A stretch of DNA of 64,000 nt, taken from the NCBI GenBank assembly GCA_964463485.1, contig CAYXDO010000004.1:1-64000 (forward strand), read 5' to 3'. Positions 26,897 through 35,807 of this stretch are shown here, piece by piece. A program made the translations under genes and the position numbers. Every line of letters begins with the position of its first letter. Position 1 is the first letter of the stretch. Under the pieces are notes generated by a model. The model did not search any database and was not told where the DNA came from. It saw nothing but the letters and a program-made list of their open reading frames with translations. This DNA is from CAYXDO01 sp964463485 (GTDB taxonomy: Bacteria > Myxococcota > Kuafuiibacteriia > Kuafuiibacteriales > Kuafuiibacteriaceae).

Positions 26897-27898
26897 ATGA
26901 GCTCGTCAGAAAGCTCGGAATCGCGCTCGCGCATCGCGTGGCACGACTCGACCTCCGGCAACCTCCGCGGGCTGAATTCCGCGACCTTCGTCGGCTCGTT
27001 GACCTATCCGCGGGCGCTGAACGCTCGTGGCGCGTTCGAGCGACACCACGACTTGATCCGCGAGCGCCTCGTCCAGCACCCCGCCGAGGGGCTGCTCGCG
27101 ATGGTGCTCGATCCCGCCGGTCTCGAGGTCTCGGGCTTGTGGCTCAAGGCGAAGCCAGATCGCACGAGCACGGCGATCCTCGGCCGCCATGAACGCTGCG
27201 ACCTCCACACGCCGGCCTCCGGTGCGGACGTCTCCCTCCGTCACGTCGCGATCCTGGCTCGCCTGGTCGACGGACGGCCGCGTTTTCGGGTGCTCGATCT
27301 CGCCTCCGGCACCGGCTTCGTGGACGAGGAGCAGCGGCCCCAAGTGGCGATTGGCGCGACCGGCCCCTGTTTTCTGGGCGTGGGGTCGAGCGTGCTTTTC
27401 CTCGCGCCCACGCCGCTCGAGCTCCCTGCCGATCCGAAGGAGAGCTTCACCACGTTGCCCGAGCGGATCGTGGTAGCAGGCCCGGCCAAGCCCAAGGCGA
27501 AGCGCCGACCCGCGGCCCAAGGAGACATCACGTACGTGCACACCTTCGCTGGGCCGGTGGTCCTCGACGAAGACGCCGAGCGCCTCGGGGCCGAGCCGGT
27601 TGGGTTCCTGAGCCTCGAGTCCGAAGATCAGGTCGACCTCAGGCCCATCGGCGCCAAGGCCCTCCGCCGTGGTGTGCTCGTCGGACGTTATGATCGCTGT
27701 AAGCTCCGATCTCCGACCAACACGCTCTCCCGCGTTCATCTGCTCGTCGTCGGGGACGGCGACCAGATTCTCGCCGTGGACACCGCGAGCACCAACGGAG
27801 TGTGGCGTGGCAAGGAAGAGGTCCGCGCGACGACGATCTCGCCGGGCGATCGGCTGCACCTCGGCCAGGACGTCACTGTGACTTGGACGTCGACCTGA
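26897..27898 (+). CDS. Protein with two FHA-type domains
   Basis: 333 residues, cytoplasmic. The first FHA-like domain (~90-170) has AILGRHERCDLHTP, SLRH and a strand LDLASGTGFVDE. The second (~255-330) is more typical, with GVLVGRYDRCKLRSP, LSRVHL, DTASTNGVWRG and GDRLHLG. A Lys-rich linker (~195-210) separates them. Each FHA binds a phosphothreonine peptide, so the protein could bridge two phosphorylated partners. It follows the pseudo-receiver scaffold gene by 113 bases on the same strand and could belong to the same regulatory module. An inverted repeat follows its stop. Confidence 0.85.
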   Translation: MSSSESSESRSRIAWHDSTSGNLRGLNSATFVGSLTYPRALNARGAFERHHDLIRERLVQHPAEGLLAMVLDPAGLEVSGLWLKAKPDRTSTAILGRHERCDLHTPASGADVSLRHVAILARLVDGRPRFRVLDLASGTGFVDEEQRPQVAIGATGPCFLGVGSSVLFLAPTPLELPADPKESFTTLPERIVVAGPAKPKAKRRPAAQGDITYVHTFAGPVVLDEDAERLGAEPVGFLSLESEDQVDLRPIGAKALRRGVLVGRYDRCKLRSPTNTLSRVHLLVVGDGDQILAVDTASTNGVWRGKEEVRATTISPGDRLHLGQDVTVTWTST

Positions 27899-27899
27899 C

Positions 27900-27921
27900 G
27901 TCCTCGACAATGGGCGAGGAC
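27900..27921 (+). terminator. Hairpin after the FHA gene
   Basis: GTCCTCG-acaatggg-CGAGGAC, a perfect 7-base stem with an 8-base loop, starting two bases after the stop. Placement favours a terminator or mRNA 3'-end stabiliser. There is no T-run. Confidence 0.4.
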
Positions 27922-27961
27922 ACGGCTGCCCTCGAGTGAATGCTGAACCCTCCCAAGCGTC

Positions 27962-27975
27962 CAAGCGATCGCTTG
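27962..27975. promoter_or_regulatory. 14-bp perfect palindrome upstream of DUF547 gene
   Basis: CAAGCGATCGCTTG, self-complementary, 64 bases before the DUF547 start codon. It contains the octamer GCGATCGC, so it could also be a methylation or restriction site by chance. Candidate operator only. Confidence 0.3.
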
Positions 27976-28038
27976 CGCCGGCCCAGGAGCCGTTAGAGGC
28001 TGCGGGCCTCTCACACAAGGGAAGGAGAACAGACTCAC

Positions 28039-28749
28039 ATGTTACAAACTGCGCTGGTCTTAGCCATGGGTTCGGCCCTCGTCGCCGAGCTACCCAAGGA
28101 CGCGATGAAGGGCTACTCGACGCTGCTCGCCGAAACCGTGAAGGACGGGAAGGTCGACTACGCCGCGATCGAGTCCAAGCACAAAGCCAGCCTCGATGCC
28201 TTTTTGAAGGCGGTCGCCGAGACGACCGAGCCGACCGTCGCCAACGAGGCGCTCGGGCTCTACATCGATGCCTACAACGCCATCGTCATCAAGTCCGTGC
28301 TCAACGCGAAGATGCCAGTGCAGGTGCTCAAGGTGCCCGGCTTCTTCGACAAGACCACCTGGAAGGTGGCTGGCAAGGACCTCACCCTGGACGCGCTCGA
28401 GAAGACCGTCATCAAGAACGTCGCCAAGGCCGACCCGCGGACACACATGGTGCTCGTCTGCGGAGCCAAGGGTTGCCCGGTGCTCGAGAACAAGCCGTAC
28501 TCGGGATCGGACTCGGACAAACGGATGGACGCCGCGACCAAGCGATACGTGAAGAGCGCGGCCGGAGCGCGTGTGTCCGACGGTGCCGTTCAGCTCTCGG
28601 AGATCTTCAAGTGGTATGAGGCCGACTTCGGCGGCGCCAAAGGCGTCGTCGACTTCGTGAAGAAGCACCTCGGCGAGGACGCCAAGAAGCTCGGAGACGC
28701 GCCGAAGGTCTCTTTCCTCACCTACGACTGGGACCTGAACAAACCGTGA
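28039..28749 (+). CDS. DUF547 protein, probably exported
   Basis: 236 residues, with a good AAGGAGA ribosome site before the ATG. A short hydrophobic N-terminus (LQTALVLAMGSALVA) looks like a signal peptide. The body matches DUF547: the YSTLLAETVKDGKVDYAAI start, the family signature LYIDAYNAIVIKSVL, and VCGAKGCPVLENKPYSG with two Cys four apart (Cys-x4-Cys). The C-terminal LSEIFKWYEADFGG and FLTYDWDLN are also typical. DUF547 occurs in bacteria and plants and is predicted to be enzymatic, but no activity is established. Confidence 0.85.
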   Translation: MLQTALVLAMGSALVAELPKDAMKGYSTLLAETVKDGKVDYAAIESKHKASLDAFLKAVAETTEPTVANEALGLYIDAYNAIVIKSVLNAKMPVQVLKVPGFFDKTTWKVAGKDLTLDALEKTVIKNVAKADPRTHMVLVCGAKGCPVLENKPYSGSDSDKRMDAATKRYVKSAAGARVSDGAVQLSEIFKWYEADFGGAKGVVDFVKKHLGEDAKKLGDAPKVSFLTYDWDLNKP

Positions 28750-28802
28750 GCCTGAAGGGCGATAAGTTGGTGCTCCAACGTTCGCCTGCTCCGATCATCA
28801 CT

Positions 28803-29642
28803 TCAGTCCTCGTCTTCGATCGGAGCCCACTCGGGTGGCTCCCAAGGAAACATCGAAGACAGCCTTCGATCACCGTACGATCGATTCTCGATGAAGCGTG
28901 CGTAGAGCGACTTCGCGAATCGGATCAGCTTTCGGTCGTGAGGGAGATCGACGCGTAGCAGGTCGAGCTGGTCCAGGAACGCGCGCACCATGTACGGAAA
29001 CGGAATTTGGAGCGAAATCTCCGGAAGGTCGTAAAAAAGGGGATCCAGCGTTTCCGGCACGAGCCCGCGGGGAGCGCGCACGGACTTGTCGAGCCGCTTT
29101 GCCAGGTTGAAGAACGCTTTGGCCCCTCGCTCCAGAGCCCATTGGTGCTCACTTCGTAGCTTCTGATCGGACCCGATCAGCGCGGATCCGACGGCAAAAG
29201 CCACGATGATCTCGAACGGCCGGGACGACTGCCCCACGAACGAGAGGAGCTCCGCGATCATCGCATGGTCCTTAGGCAGACCCTCGCGCGTGAAGTCCGC
29301 GATCTGATCGAGGAACTCCTTGAGGTTCTTGGGCTCGGCCGGCGTCCCTGAGTTCGAGTTTTTTTCCGATTTCTTCTTCGCGGCCTTTTCGTCGTTCGGC
29401 TTCGCTGCGGCCTTGGGCTTCTTCTTGCCTGACCTCTGTTCGGCTTCGAGGATCCAGCGGGTCGCCGCGCCCTCCCCTGGCTTCAGCGTACCGGGCGGGC
29501 TCACGCCGCGCACGCCGCTGGCGCTCCATGTGTTGGCGCGTGCCTCGCTGGCGAGCCTTCGTCCCGGCGGTACGATTCCTTTGACCTCTCCTCCTTTACG
29601 CCACGGAGCTTCGTCGTCACTCTTGGGAGGAGGTTTGCTCAT
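28803..29642 (-). CDS. Unknown cytoplasmic protein coupled to the PBP4 gene
   Basis: 279 residues from the ATG at 29642, which overlaps the stop of the upstream carboxypeptidase gene as ATGA (29639-29642). The N-terminal ~95 residues are low-complexity, basic and Lys/Ala-rich. From ~95 on it is helical (LKEFLDQIADFTREGLPKDHAMIAELLSFV, RPFEIIVAFAVGSALIG). There is no signal peptide or known domain. Coupling suggests a role linked to cell wall trimming, but this is inference from position only. Confidence 0.6.
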   Translation of the reverse strand: MSKPPPKSDDEAPWRKGGEVKGIVPPGRRLASEARANTWSASGVRGVSPPGTLKPGEGAATRWILEAEQRSGKKKPKAAAKPNDEKAAKKKSEKNSNSGTPAEPKNLKEFLDQIADFTREGLPKDHAMIAELLSFVGQSSRPFEIIVAFAVGSALIGSDQKLRSEHQWALERGAKAFFNLAKRLDKSVRAPRGLVPETLDPLFYDLPEISLQIPFPYMVRAFLDQLDLLRVDLPHDRKLIRFAKSLYARFIENRSYGDRRLSSMFPWEPPEWAPIEDED

Positions 29643-31114
29643 CGCGCCGGAGAAGCTACGGGCCCAAGGCCGAGCCGACCAGGCATGCCGATGGTCGCCT
29701 CGGCGAGCGCGGTGCCGATCTTGTCTTGGAAGCGCCACATCGTCCGTGCTCGACCTTCGTACCCGTTCATCATGATCGAGAACGCCACGAGCTGATCGTC
29801 TCGCGTCGTGACATAGCCAGAGAGTGCACTGACACCCGTCAGAGATCCGGTCTTGGCTCGCAGCCTTCCTTCCGCGGGCGAGTCTGCGAAGCGGGAGCTG
29901 ATGGTCCCTGACGAACCCGCGACCGCCAGCGACGCCGCAAACTCGGGGGCCACATCGGGCCTCCGCGCGACCGCAGCGAGGAGCTGCGTGAATTGTTCGG
30001 GGCTGATCCGATTCACGTCGTTCAGTCCCGAGCCATTGCCGAGCACGAACGAACCCGCCGGAACACCGTGGCTGACGAGGAACTCACCAAGCAGCTCGGA
30101 GCCTTTGTCCCATGAACCCGGCGCTCCTTTCTTCTCCGCGGCGATCGTCTTCAGCACCATCTCCGCGATGAAGTTGCTCGAGTGTTTGTTGAGCGTGCTC
30201 ACGATCGCGCCGAGCGGTTCGCTGATGTGGGCCGCCACCATGATCACGTTCTGACGAGGCACCGTGGCAACCTTGACGTTGCCTTCGACCGAGATCCCGC
30301 GGAGCTCCAAGATGCGCCGGATCGTCTGGCCCGCGTAGGCGGCGGGATGATTCACGCGTCGATAAATCTCTTCTCCCATCGGCTCACCTGCGGCCACCGC
30401 CCCGCGGATCGTGGCCAACACGCCCCCGTCGTCCTTCACCGACGTGCCGATCCAGAGCCTCGAGCGCGATCCTCCGGCTCGCGTCACGACCGAAGAAGCA
30501 ACCTCCAAGCTCGGCACGTCGGGCCAAATCACGATCTTCGCGGGTCCGCCGACGGACTCGCCCGGCAGCACACGCATCGTAAACGTCCCGTAGTTGACCG
30601 AAAGCGCGCCGATCGGAGGCGCATAGCTTCGATCGGAGGCCTCTTGGTCCCAACCCGGGCCTTCGAAGACCTGATCGAAGTAGCTGTCGTCGATGACGAT
30701 CGATCCCTGAATTCGCGAAATGCCCGACAGCGCGATCTCGTTGGCGAGCCCGAAGAGGTTCTCGCTCGTGAGCGTCGGGTCCCCGAAGCCTTTGATGTAA
30801 AGGTTGCCTTGGAGGACGCCGCTTCGAATCGTGCTGTCGCGATAGACGAGTGTCCTGAACCGATAAGACGGACCGAGATAGACCAGCGCCGCCGCGCTCG
30901 TCACCAGCTTCACGTTCGAAGCCGGGTTCATCAACTTCGTGCCGTCGCGTTCGAAGATGGGTCGTCCGTCAGAGACCGAGCGAACGTGAACCCCGACGTC
31001 GACGCCTTCGAGGTCTGGCGAGTTGAGGATCGCCTTGAGCGTATCGGTCAGCGCGTCATCGGCCTGCGCGGAGACCGAGATCGATGACACGGCGAGGATC
31101 GCGAGCGCACGCAT
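29639..31114 (-). CDS. dacB: PBP4-type D-alanyl-D-alanine carboxypeptidase/endopeptidase
   Basis: 491 residues from the ATG at 31114, with a Sec signal peptide (~1-18). The three penicillin-binding motifs of peptidase family S13 are present: SxxK at 66-69 (Ser66 nucleophile, SNVK), SxN at 312-314 (SSN) and KTG at 421-423. The long insertion between SxxK and SxN (~70-310) is the extra domain that marks the PBP4 type. The enzyme trims the stem peptide and cuts cross-links in periplasmic peptidoglycan. It is divergent from nagZ across 187 bases and coupled to a downstream gene of unknown function. Confidence 0.92.
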   Translation of the reverse strand: MRALAILAVSSISVSAQADDALTDTLKAILNSPDLEGVDVGVHVRSVSDGRPIFERDGTKLMNPASNVKLVTSAAALVYLGPSYRFRTLVYRDSTIRSGVLQGNLYIKGFGDPTLTSENLFGLANEIALSGISRIQGSIVIDDSYFDQVFEGPGWDQEASDRSYAPPIGALSVNYGTFTMRVLPGESVGGPAKIVIWPDVPSLEVASSVVTRAGGSRSRLWIGTSVKDDGGVLATIRGAVAAGEPMGEEIYRRVNHPAAYAGQTIRRILELRGISVEGNVKVATVPRQNVIMVAAHISEPLGAIVSTLNKHSSNFIAEMVLKTIAAEKKGAPGSWDKGSELLGEFLVSHGVPAGSFVLGNGSGLNDVNRISPEQFTQLLAAVARRPDVAPEFAASLAVAGSSGTISSRFADSPAEGRLRAKTGSLTGVSALSGYVTTRDDQLVAFSIMMNGYEGRARTMWRFQDKIGTALAEATIGMPGRLGLGPVASPAR

Positions 31115-31301
31115 CGGGCCCGCAATAGGATAACGCAGCGCGCGAGAGTTCCCAGCAAACGTGCGCGGCCCCTGATACGCGGCTAGCTGACCGCTACCAC
31201 GCAATCTCTCATTTTCTGCTTGGCCGGTACTCGACGGCGGTCGACGCTGCACCTCGAACACTGGAGCCCACGCATGGCGCTCCAAGAGTCGGAGGCGGAT
31301 C

Positions 31302-32369
31302 GTGACACAGTCGGTCGGGATCGGTGAGCTCGTTGGGAAGCTCGTCGTTGGGGGCTTTTATGGGAAATCCGTCCCTCCGGAGTTCGCGACGCTGGTGCGG
31401 AGGAAGCGCGTCGGGGGCGCGATCCTGTTCTCGCGCAATTTCGAGTCCGTCGCGAACGCCGCAGAGCTCGTGGCCGAGCTCCGATCTCTAGACCCGCGCC
31501 TCTGGATCGCGATCGATCAAGAAGGTGGGCGTGTTCAGCGTTTGAAAGAGCCGTTCCCGCAACTTCCGCCCATGCGCACGGTCGGTCGAGGGGGCGTCGC
31601 TGGCGCTCGAAAGGCCGCCGAGATCCTCGCCAAAGGCATGCGCGCCATGGGGATCCAGCAGGATTACGTGCCTGACGTCGATGTCGACACCAACCCTCAG
31701 AACCCCGTGATCGGGGATCGATCATTCGATCGCGATCCGCATCGCGTGGCCGAGCTCGGCGCCGCCTTCATCGAGGAGCTGCAGAGGCACGGGGTCGCTG
31801 CCTGCGCCAAACACTTCCCTGGTCACGGCGACACCCACCAGGACTCGCACCACGAGCTCCCGACCCTGCCGCACGATTTCGCTCGCCTCGAGGCGGTGGA
31901 GCTCGTTCCTTTCGCCTCCGCGGTCAAAGCCGGCGTCGCTACCGTCATGACCGCCCACGTGCTCTTCCCGGCGCTCGATCCCGCTCATCCCGCCACGATC
32001 TCCGACACGCTGATCGGCCCGGTGCTCCGCCAGCGCTTTGGTTACGAGGGTGTCGTCGTCAGCGACGACCTCGAGATGCGCGCCATCGCCGACAACTACG
32101 GGATGGGGGACGCTGCAGTACGCGCCATCCGCGCGGGCTGCGACCAGCTGCTCGTGTGCCACGAGGTGGAGCGTCAGGAAGCGGTCCACTCCGCGCTTCT
32201 CTCGGCCGTGGAGATGGGTTTGATCGCGCGTGCGCGTGTCGTCGAAGCGTATCGGCGGGTCGAGACGCTGATCGACCGCTTCCCTGTCGACCGACCGGAG
32301 CCATCGAAGCTCGCGGCGCTCTCGTCCTTGCGCGACGAGCTTCTCCGCATGATCGATCCGGTCGCCTGA
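31302..32369 (+). CDS. nagZ: Beta-N-acetylhexosaminidase NagZ (GH3)
   Basis: 355 residues. The GTG at 31302 has GGAGG six bases upstream. It has the single-domain GH3 fold with WIAIDQEGGRVQR near 69-81, the catalytic His loop KHFPGHGDT (170-178) plus DSHHELP, and the nucleophile in VVVSDDLEM (Asp255). There is no signal peptide, so it is cytoplasmic like NagZ, which removes GlcNAc from anhydro-muropeptides in peptidoglycan recycling. Divergent pairing with a PBP4-type carboxypeptidase fits wall turnover. Confidence 0.92.
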   Translation: MTQSVGIGELVGKLVVGGFYGKSVPPEFATLVRRKRVGGAILFSRNFESVANAAELVAELRSLDPRLWIAIDQEGGRVQRLKEPFPQLPPMRTVGRGGVAGARKAAEILAKGMRAMGIQQDYVPDVDVDTNPQNPVIGDRSFDRDPHRVAELGAAFIEELQRHGVAACAKHFPGHGDTHQDSHHELPTLPHDFARLEAVELVPFASAVKAGVATVMTAHVLFPALDPAHPATISDTLIGPVLRQRFGYEGVVVSDDLEMRAIADNYGMGDAAVRAIRAGCDQLLVCHEVERQEAVHSALLSAVEMGLIARARVVEAYRRVETLIDRFPVDRPEPSKLAALSSLRDELLRMIDPVA

Positions 32370-32417
32370 GGTTACACAGTCTTCCCACGGACAGCCTGCC
32401 GTACTAGCGTCCGCCGA

Positions 32418-34229
32418 ATGTCCAAGCTCACAGCGACCGCGGGGCTCCTGGCCCTGTTGGCGTGCCCGACCACCGGCGAGGCCAAGCACCGCGACCCCAA
32501 GACGCGCGAAGGCGCCAAGCAGTTCGTCACGCGCACGAACTCGGAGATCAAAGAGCTCTGGATCGCGCAGACGCGTGCCGAGTGGGTCAAATCGACCTAC
32601 ATCACGGACGACACTGAAGCCCTCGCGGCCGCCGCGAACGAGCGGGTCCTCGGCTACCTCGCCGAGGCGATCAAAGAGGCCTCGCGTTTCGACGGCTTGT
32701 CGCTCGATCCGGAAACGGCGCGACAGCTCCACATCCTGAAGACCAGCGTGACTCTGCCGCCCCCGACCGACCCTGCGCGCCAGAAGGAGCTCGCCGGGAT
32801 CACAGCGAAACTCGAGGGGCTCTACGGCAAAGGCAAATGGTGCAAGACCAAGGACGATTGTCGCGACCTCGGGCAACTCTCGGAGATTCTCGCGACGAGC
32901 CGCAGCTTCGACGAGCAGCTCGAGGCCTGGAACGGTTGGCACACCATCTCTCCAGAGATGAAACCGCTCTTCTCTCGCTTCGTCGAGCTCTCCAACGGAG
33001 GCGCCAAAGACATCGGATTCTCGGACGTAGGCGCGCTCTGGAAGTCCTCTTACGACATGTCTCCGACTGAGTTCGAAGCCGAGACCGACAGGCTTTGGAC
33101 CGAGGTCAGGCCTCTGTACGAGCAGCTTCACTGTTACGTTCGCCAGAAGCTCTCGGCCCACTACGGCGCCGACAAGGTCGCTCCCCTAGGACCGATCCCC
33201 GCCCACATTCTGGGCAACATGTGGGCTCAAGAGTGGCAAAACGTATATGGGTTGGTCGAACCCTTCCCCGGACAAGCCAACCTCGACGTCACCGCCGCGC
33301 TTAAAACCAAGAACCCAGCTCCGAAGGAGATGACCAAGATCGCCGAGGGTTTCTTCACTTCGGTGGGACTCAAGAGTTTGCCGGAGACTTTCTGGGAGCG
33401 GTCGATGTTCGTTCAACCCAAAGATCGGGACGTGGTATGTCACGCGAGCGCTTGGGACATGAACTTCGGCGGAGGTGATCTGAGGCTCAAGATGTGCATC
33501 AAAATCGATGAGGAGGACTTCACGACCCTCCATCACGAGCTCGGGCATATCTACTACTATCTCTACTACAATCACCTCCCACCGCTCTATCAGAGCGGCG
33601 CCAACGACGGATTCCACGAAGCCATCGGGGACGCCATCGCTCTGAGTGTGACTCCCGGTTATTATCAGAAGCTCGGGATCCTCGGCGAAGTAGAGCGAAC
33701 TCAGGAAGCCTTGATCAACCTTCAGATGAAAGACGCCCTAGGACTGGTGGCCTTCCTCCCCTTCGGACGACTCATCGACCAATGGCGCTGGGATGTCTTC
33801 TCCGGAAGAGTGAAGCCCGAGCAGTACAACGAGGCTTGGTGGGCGCTGCGGCTGAAATATCAAGGAATCGCGCCGACCGGTGCGCGCCCCGCGGACGCGT
33901 TCGATCCCGGAGCCAAATATCACATTCCGGCGAACACGCCTTACGTTCGATATTTCCTCGCTGGTCTCCTGAAATTTCAGTTTCACGAAGCCATGTGCAA
34001 AGCGGCCGGCCACCAGGGCCCGCTCCACACCTGCTCGGTTTACGGAAACACCCAGGCGGGCAAGCGACTCTCGGCGATGCTCGAGCTCGGCTCCAGCAAG
34101 CCTTGGCGCGAGGCCCTGAACGCGATGACTGGCACACCCAACATGGACGCCGGCCCGTTGCTCCGATACTTCGAGCCGCTCCGCGCCTGGCTCGCTGAGA
34201 AGAACGCAGGGCAAAAATGCGGCTGGTGA
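32418..34229 (+). CDS. Peptidyl-dipeptidase A family metalloprotease (M2, ACE-like)
   Basis: 603 residues. The N-terminal signal ends in LLALLACP, possibly a lipobox (Cys16). The zinc site HHELGH is at 372-377 (His373, Glu374, His377), with the third ligand Glu401 in GFHEAIGD (398-405). Flanking segments match angiotensin-converting enzyme closely: LHHELGH-IYYYLYYNHLPPLYQSGANDGFHEA and the GIAPTGARP, DAFDPGAKYHI, YVRYFLAGLLKFQF blocks. M2 enzymes release C-terminal dipeptides. A bacterial exported form would process peptides outside the cell. It abuts the next, convergent gene with no spacer. Confidence 0.93.
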   Translation: MSKLTATAGLLALLACPTTGEAKHRDPKTREGAKQFVTRTNSEIKELWIAQTRAEWVKSTYITDDTEALAAAANERVLGYLAEAIKEASRFDGLSLDPETARQLHILKTSVTLPPPTDPARQKELAGITAKLEGLYGKGKWCKTKDDCRDLGQLSEILATSRSFDEQLEAWNGWHTISPEMKPLFSRFVELSNGGAKDIGFSDVGALWKSSYDMSPTEFEAETDRLWTEVRPLYEQLHCYVRQKLSAHYGADKVAPLGPIPAHILGNMWAQEWQNVYGLVEPFPGQANLDVTAALKTKNPAPKEMTKIAEGFFTSVGLKSLPETFWERSMFVQPKDRDVVCHASAWDMNFGGGDLRLKMCIKIDEEDFTTLHHELGHIYYYLYYNHLPPLYQSGANDGFHEAIGDAIALSVTPGYYQKLGILGEVERTQEALINLQMKDALGLVAFLPFGRLIDQWRWDVFSGRVKPEQYNEAWWALRLKYQGIAPTGARPADAFDPGAKYHIPANTPYVRYFLAGLLKFQFHEAMCKAAGHQGPLHTCSVYGNTQAGKRLSAMLELGSSKPWREALNAMTGTPNMDAGPLLRYFEPLRAWLAEKNAGQKCGW

Positions 34230-34670
34230 CTAGGCGCTGATTCGTGAGCGAGGGCGGCTCGAAGTCCTCGTTCGAGCCTTCTCCCCAAACAGCGCGCGCC
34301 GAACCTGGTCGCGTACGCCCTCGGCGAGCAGCTCTGCGCAACCCACCTCGTCTTCCGACACCCGAATCTGAGTCTCGATGAGCACGGCTCGCGACGTGGC
34401 CTCGGTGAACGAAAGGGTCAGCGTCAGATCCCCGCTCAGGTGCTCGAGCGCTCCTTCGAGCAGATAGGTTCCAGGCGCGATCGAGGTCATGTTGTCGGAA
34501 ATCTGCGTCGCGGTGACATCCCGCGACTCCAAGAGCTCGGTCACGCGAAGCGTTGCTCGAGCCGCCAGGCCCATGAGGCGGCGGCTGCTTCGAAGCGGCC
34601 GAACCAACACCTGCAGCTGCGGCCGGGAAACACCGAGCCAGCGCGCCAGCTTGTTCGTCATCGCGTTCAT
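34230..34670 (-). CDS. Unknown small protein behind a coupled leader ORF
   Basis: 146 residues from the ATG at 34670. The start is set by a GGAGG ribosome site six bases upstream and by the ATGA overlap with a 30-codon leader ORF; a longer in-frame start at 34886 is unlikely. Residues ~1-45 are basic and helical (LARWLGVSRPQLQVLVRPLRSSRRLMGLA). The centre has alternating strands (GTYLLEGALEHLSGDLTLTLSFTEATSRAVLIETQIRV), and the tail is Arg/Ser-rich. There is no signal. No family recognised. Confidence 0.6.
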   Translation of the reverse strand: MNAMTNKLARWLGVSRPQLQVLVRPLRSSRRLMGLAARATLRVTELLESRDVTATQISDNMTSIAPGTYLLEGALEHLSGDLTLTLSFTEATSRAVLIETQIRVSEDEVGCAELLAEGVRDQVRRALFGEKARTRTSSRPRSRISA

Positions 34671-34759
34671 CGGCAACCTCCGTGTCGGCACGGCCACGCG
34701 TCCACTGGGCTCATTTTTGAAGCAAGGGAATCCCCTCGCGTGATCGACGCGCGAACCAT
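34667..34759 (-). CDS. 30-residue leader peptide ORF
   Basis: The minus strand has a consensus GGAGG (34765-34769) five bases before an ATG at 34759. It opens a 31-codon frame (MVRASITRGDSLASKM..., with Cys at residues 25 and 29) whose TGA overlaps the ATG of the next gene as ATGA. The two ribosome sites share the same GGAGGTTG context. This is the pattern of a translationally coupled leader peptide. Conservation cannot be judged here. Confidence 0.45.
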   Translation of the reverse strand: MVRASITRGDSLASKMSPVDAWPCRHGGCR

Positions 34760-34879
34760 GACAACCTCCAAATTCTTCTGAGTTCCGGTTGGTTACAGCT
34801 TCCGTCCAACCGCTCTGATGACGTTTTCGCACATTGCGACTCCCACGTCCTGCGACATGTCCGGAAAAATGGGAACAAG

Positions 34880-35767
34880 GTGACAAAATCCGAAGCGGCC
34901 GAGGGAGGTCAGTCGCCGGACATAGGCGTAAATACGATGTCCCTTCGCGGTCGAGCGAGTCGCGCTGGTGCGGAGCCTCTGCGCTTCAGCTACCTTTCCA
35001 ACGTGACGCGACGCCTCCTCCCCGGCTTGCTCGTCGTCGAAGCGTTGCTCGACGCGATCTTCGCGTCACCCCGTTCCCGCCCGCTCTGGGCCGCGATTTT
35101 CATCGTCAGCGGCTTCCTCGGAGGACTGGGCTACGGCCGCGCCGTCGGCATTCGAGCCCAGTTCATCACGTCCCAGCCCCGGCCGAGCCCGTCCCTGCCT
35201 GCAGAACCCTTCGGGCGAAGGCCCGTAACGATGCCCTTCTCGATCCTTCCGGTCTTCGCAATGGGCGATCCGCGGGCGCCCGCCGCAGACATTCAGCAGT
35301 TCGCGATATTTTCGGTTCCCGGCCCGGTCGACGGGGAGCTCGTGGACGGCTCCCTGGCGCTCGTCGGTCGCCTCTCCGGAACCACGACCGAGGGTCTCTG
35401 GATCGACGGCATTCTCTCTGGAACCGCGCCTCATCCCCCTGCCCATCGAGGTGTCATCCAGGACATCAGCCCTTTCAACCGAGCCTTTCCCGCGCGCCTA
35501 GCCGAATGCTGTGAGACGAGCTCCGGCACACTCACCATGAGCCTCGCTGACGCCCTCGCGGGCAGCGACCTGGCGGTTGCTGAGCTGGCCGACAACAGCG
35601 CGATCGCCGTCGTCATCTCCGACGATTTCAGGGTCGAGGCGGCGAAGCTCTCCTGGTGCATCGCCAGGCGCGAAGAGTTCTTTTGCGGAGAGTCGTGGCC
35701 CGAGCCCTACTCACCCCCGTCGGTATTCGACCCCGAGTGGGGAGGCATCAAACTCCCAGGGACTTGA
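34880..35767 (+). CDS. Membrane-anchored protein, unknown
   Basis: 295 residues from a GTG; an ATG at 34937 gives a 276-residue alternative. One or two membrane segments lie at ~46-62 and ~71-88 (LLPGLLVVEALLDAIF, WAAIFIVSGFLGGLGYG). The remaining ~200 residues are acidic and strand-rich, with four Cys, two of them adjacent (ECCETS). No family recognised. The gene is divergent from the leader-ORF gene across ~120 bases. Confidence 0.5.
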   Translation: MTKSEAAEGGQSPDIGVNTMSLRGRASRAGAEPLRFSYLSNVTRRLLPGLLVVEALLDAIFASPRSRPLWAAIFIVSGFLGGLGYGRAVGIRAQFITSQPRPSPSLPAEPFGRRPVTMPFSILPVFAMGDPRAPAADIQQFAIFSVPGPVDGELVDGSLALVGRLSGTTTEGLWIDGILSGTAPHPPAHRGVIQDISPFNRAFPARLAECCETSSGTLTMSLADALAGSDLAVAELADNSAIAVVISDDFRVEAAKLSWCIARREEFFCGESWPEPYSPPSVFDPEWGGIKLPGT

Positions 35768-35807
35768 TTCAAGTCGCCTCCGATTGATTTCGCGCTCCAC
35801 CTGGTTC

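Noticed and set aside
28803..29642. Reading the Lys/Ala-rich protein as histone H1-like
   Set aside because: Only the first ~95 residues are basic and low-complexity; the rest is a different helical domain.
34671..34886. Longer start of the small unknown gene
   Set aside because: The shorter ATG has a consensus ribosome site and couples to the 30-codon leader ORF.
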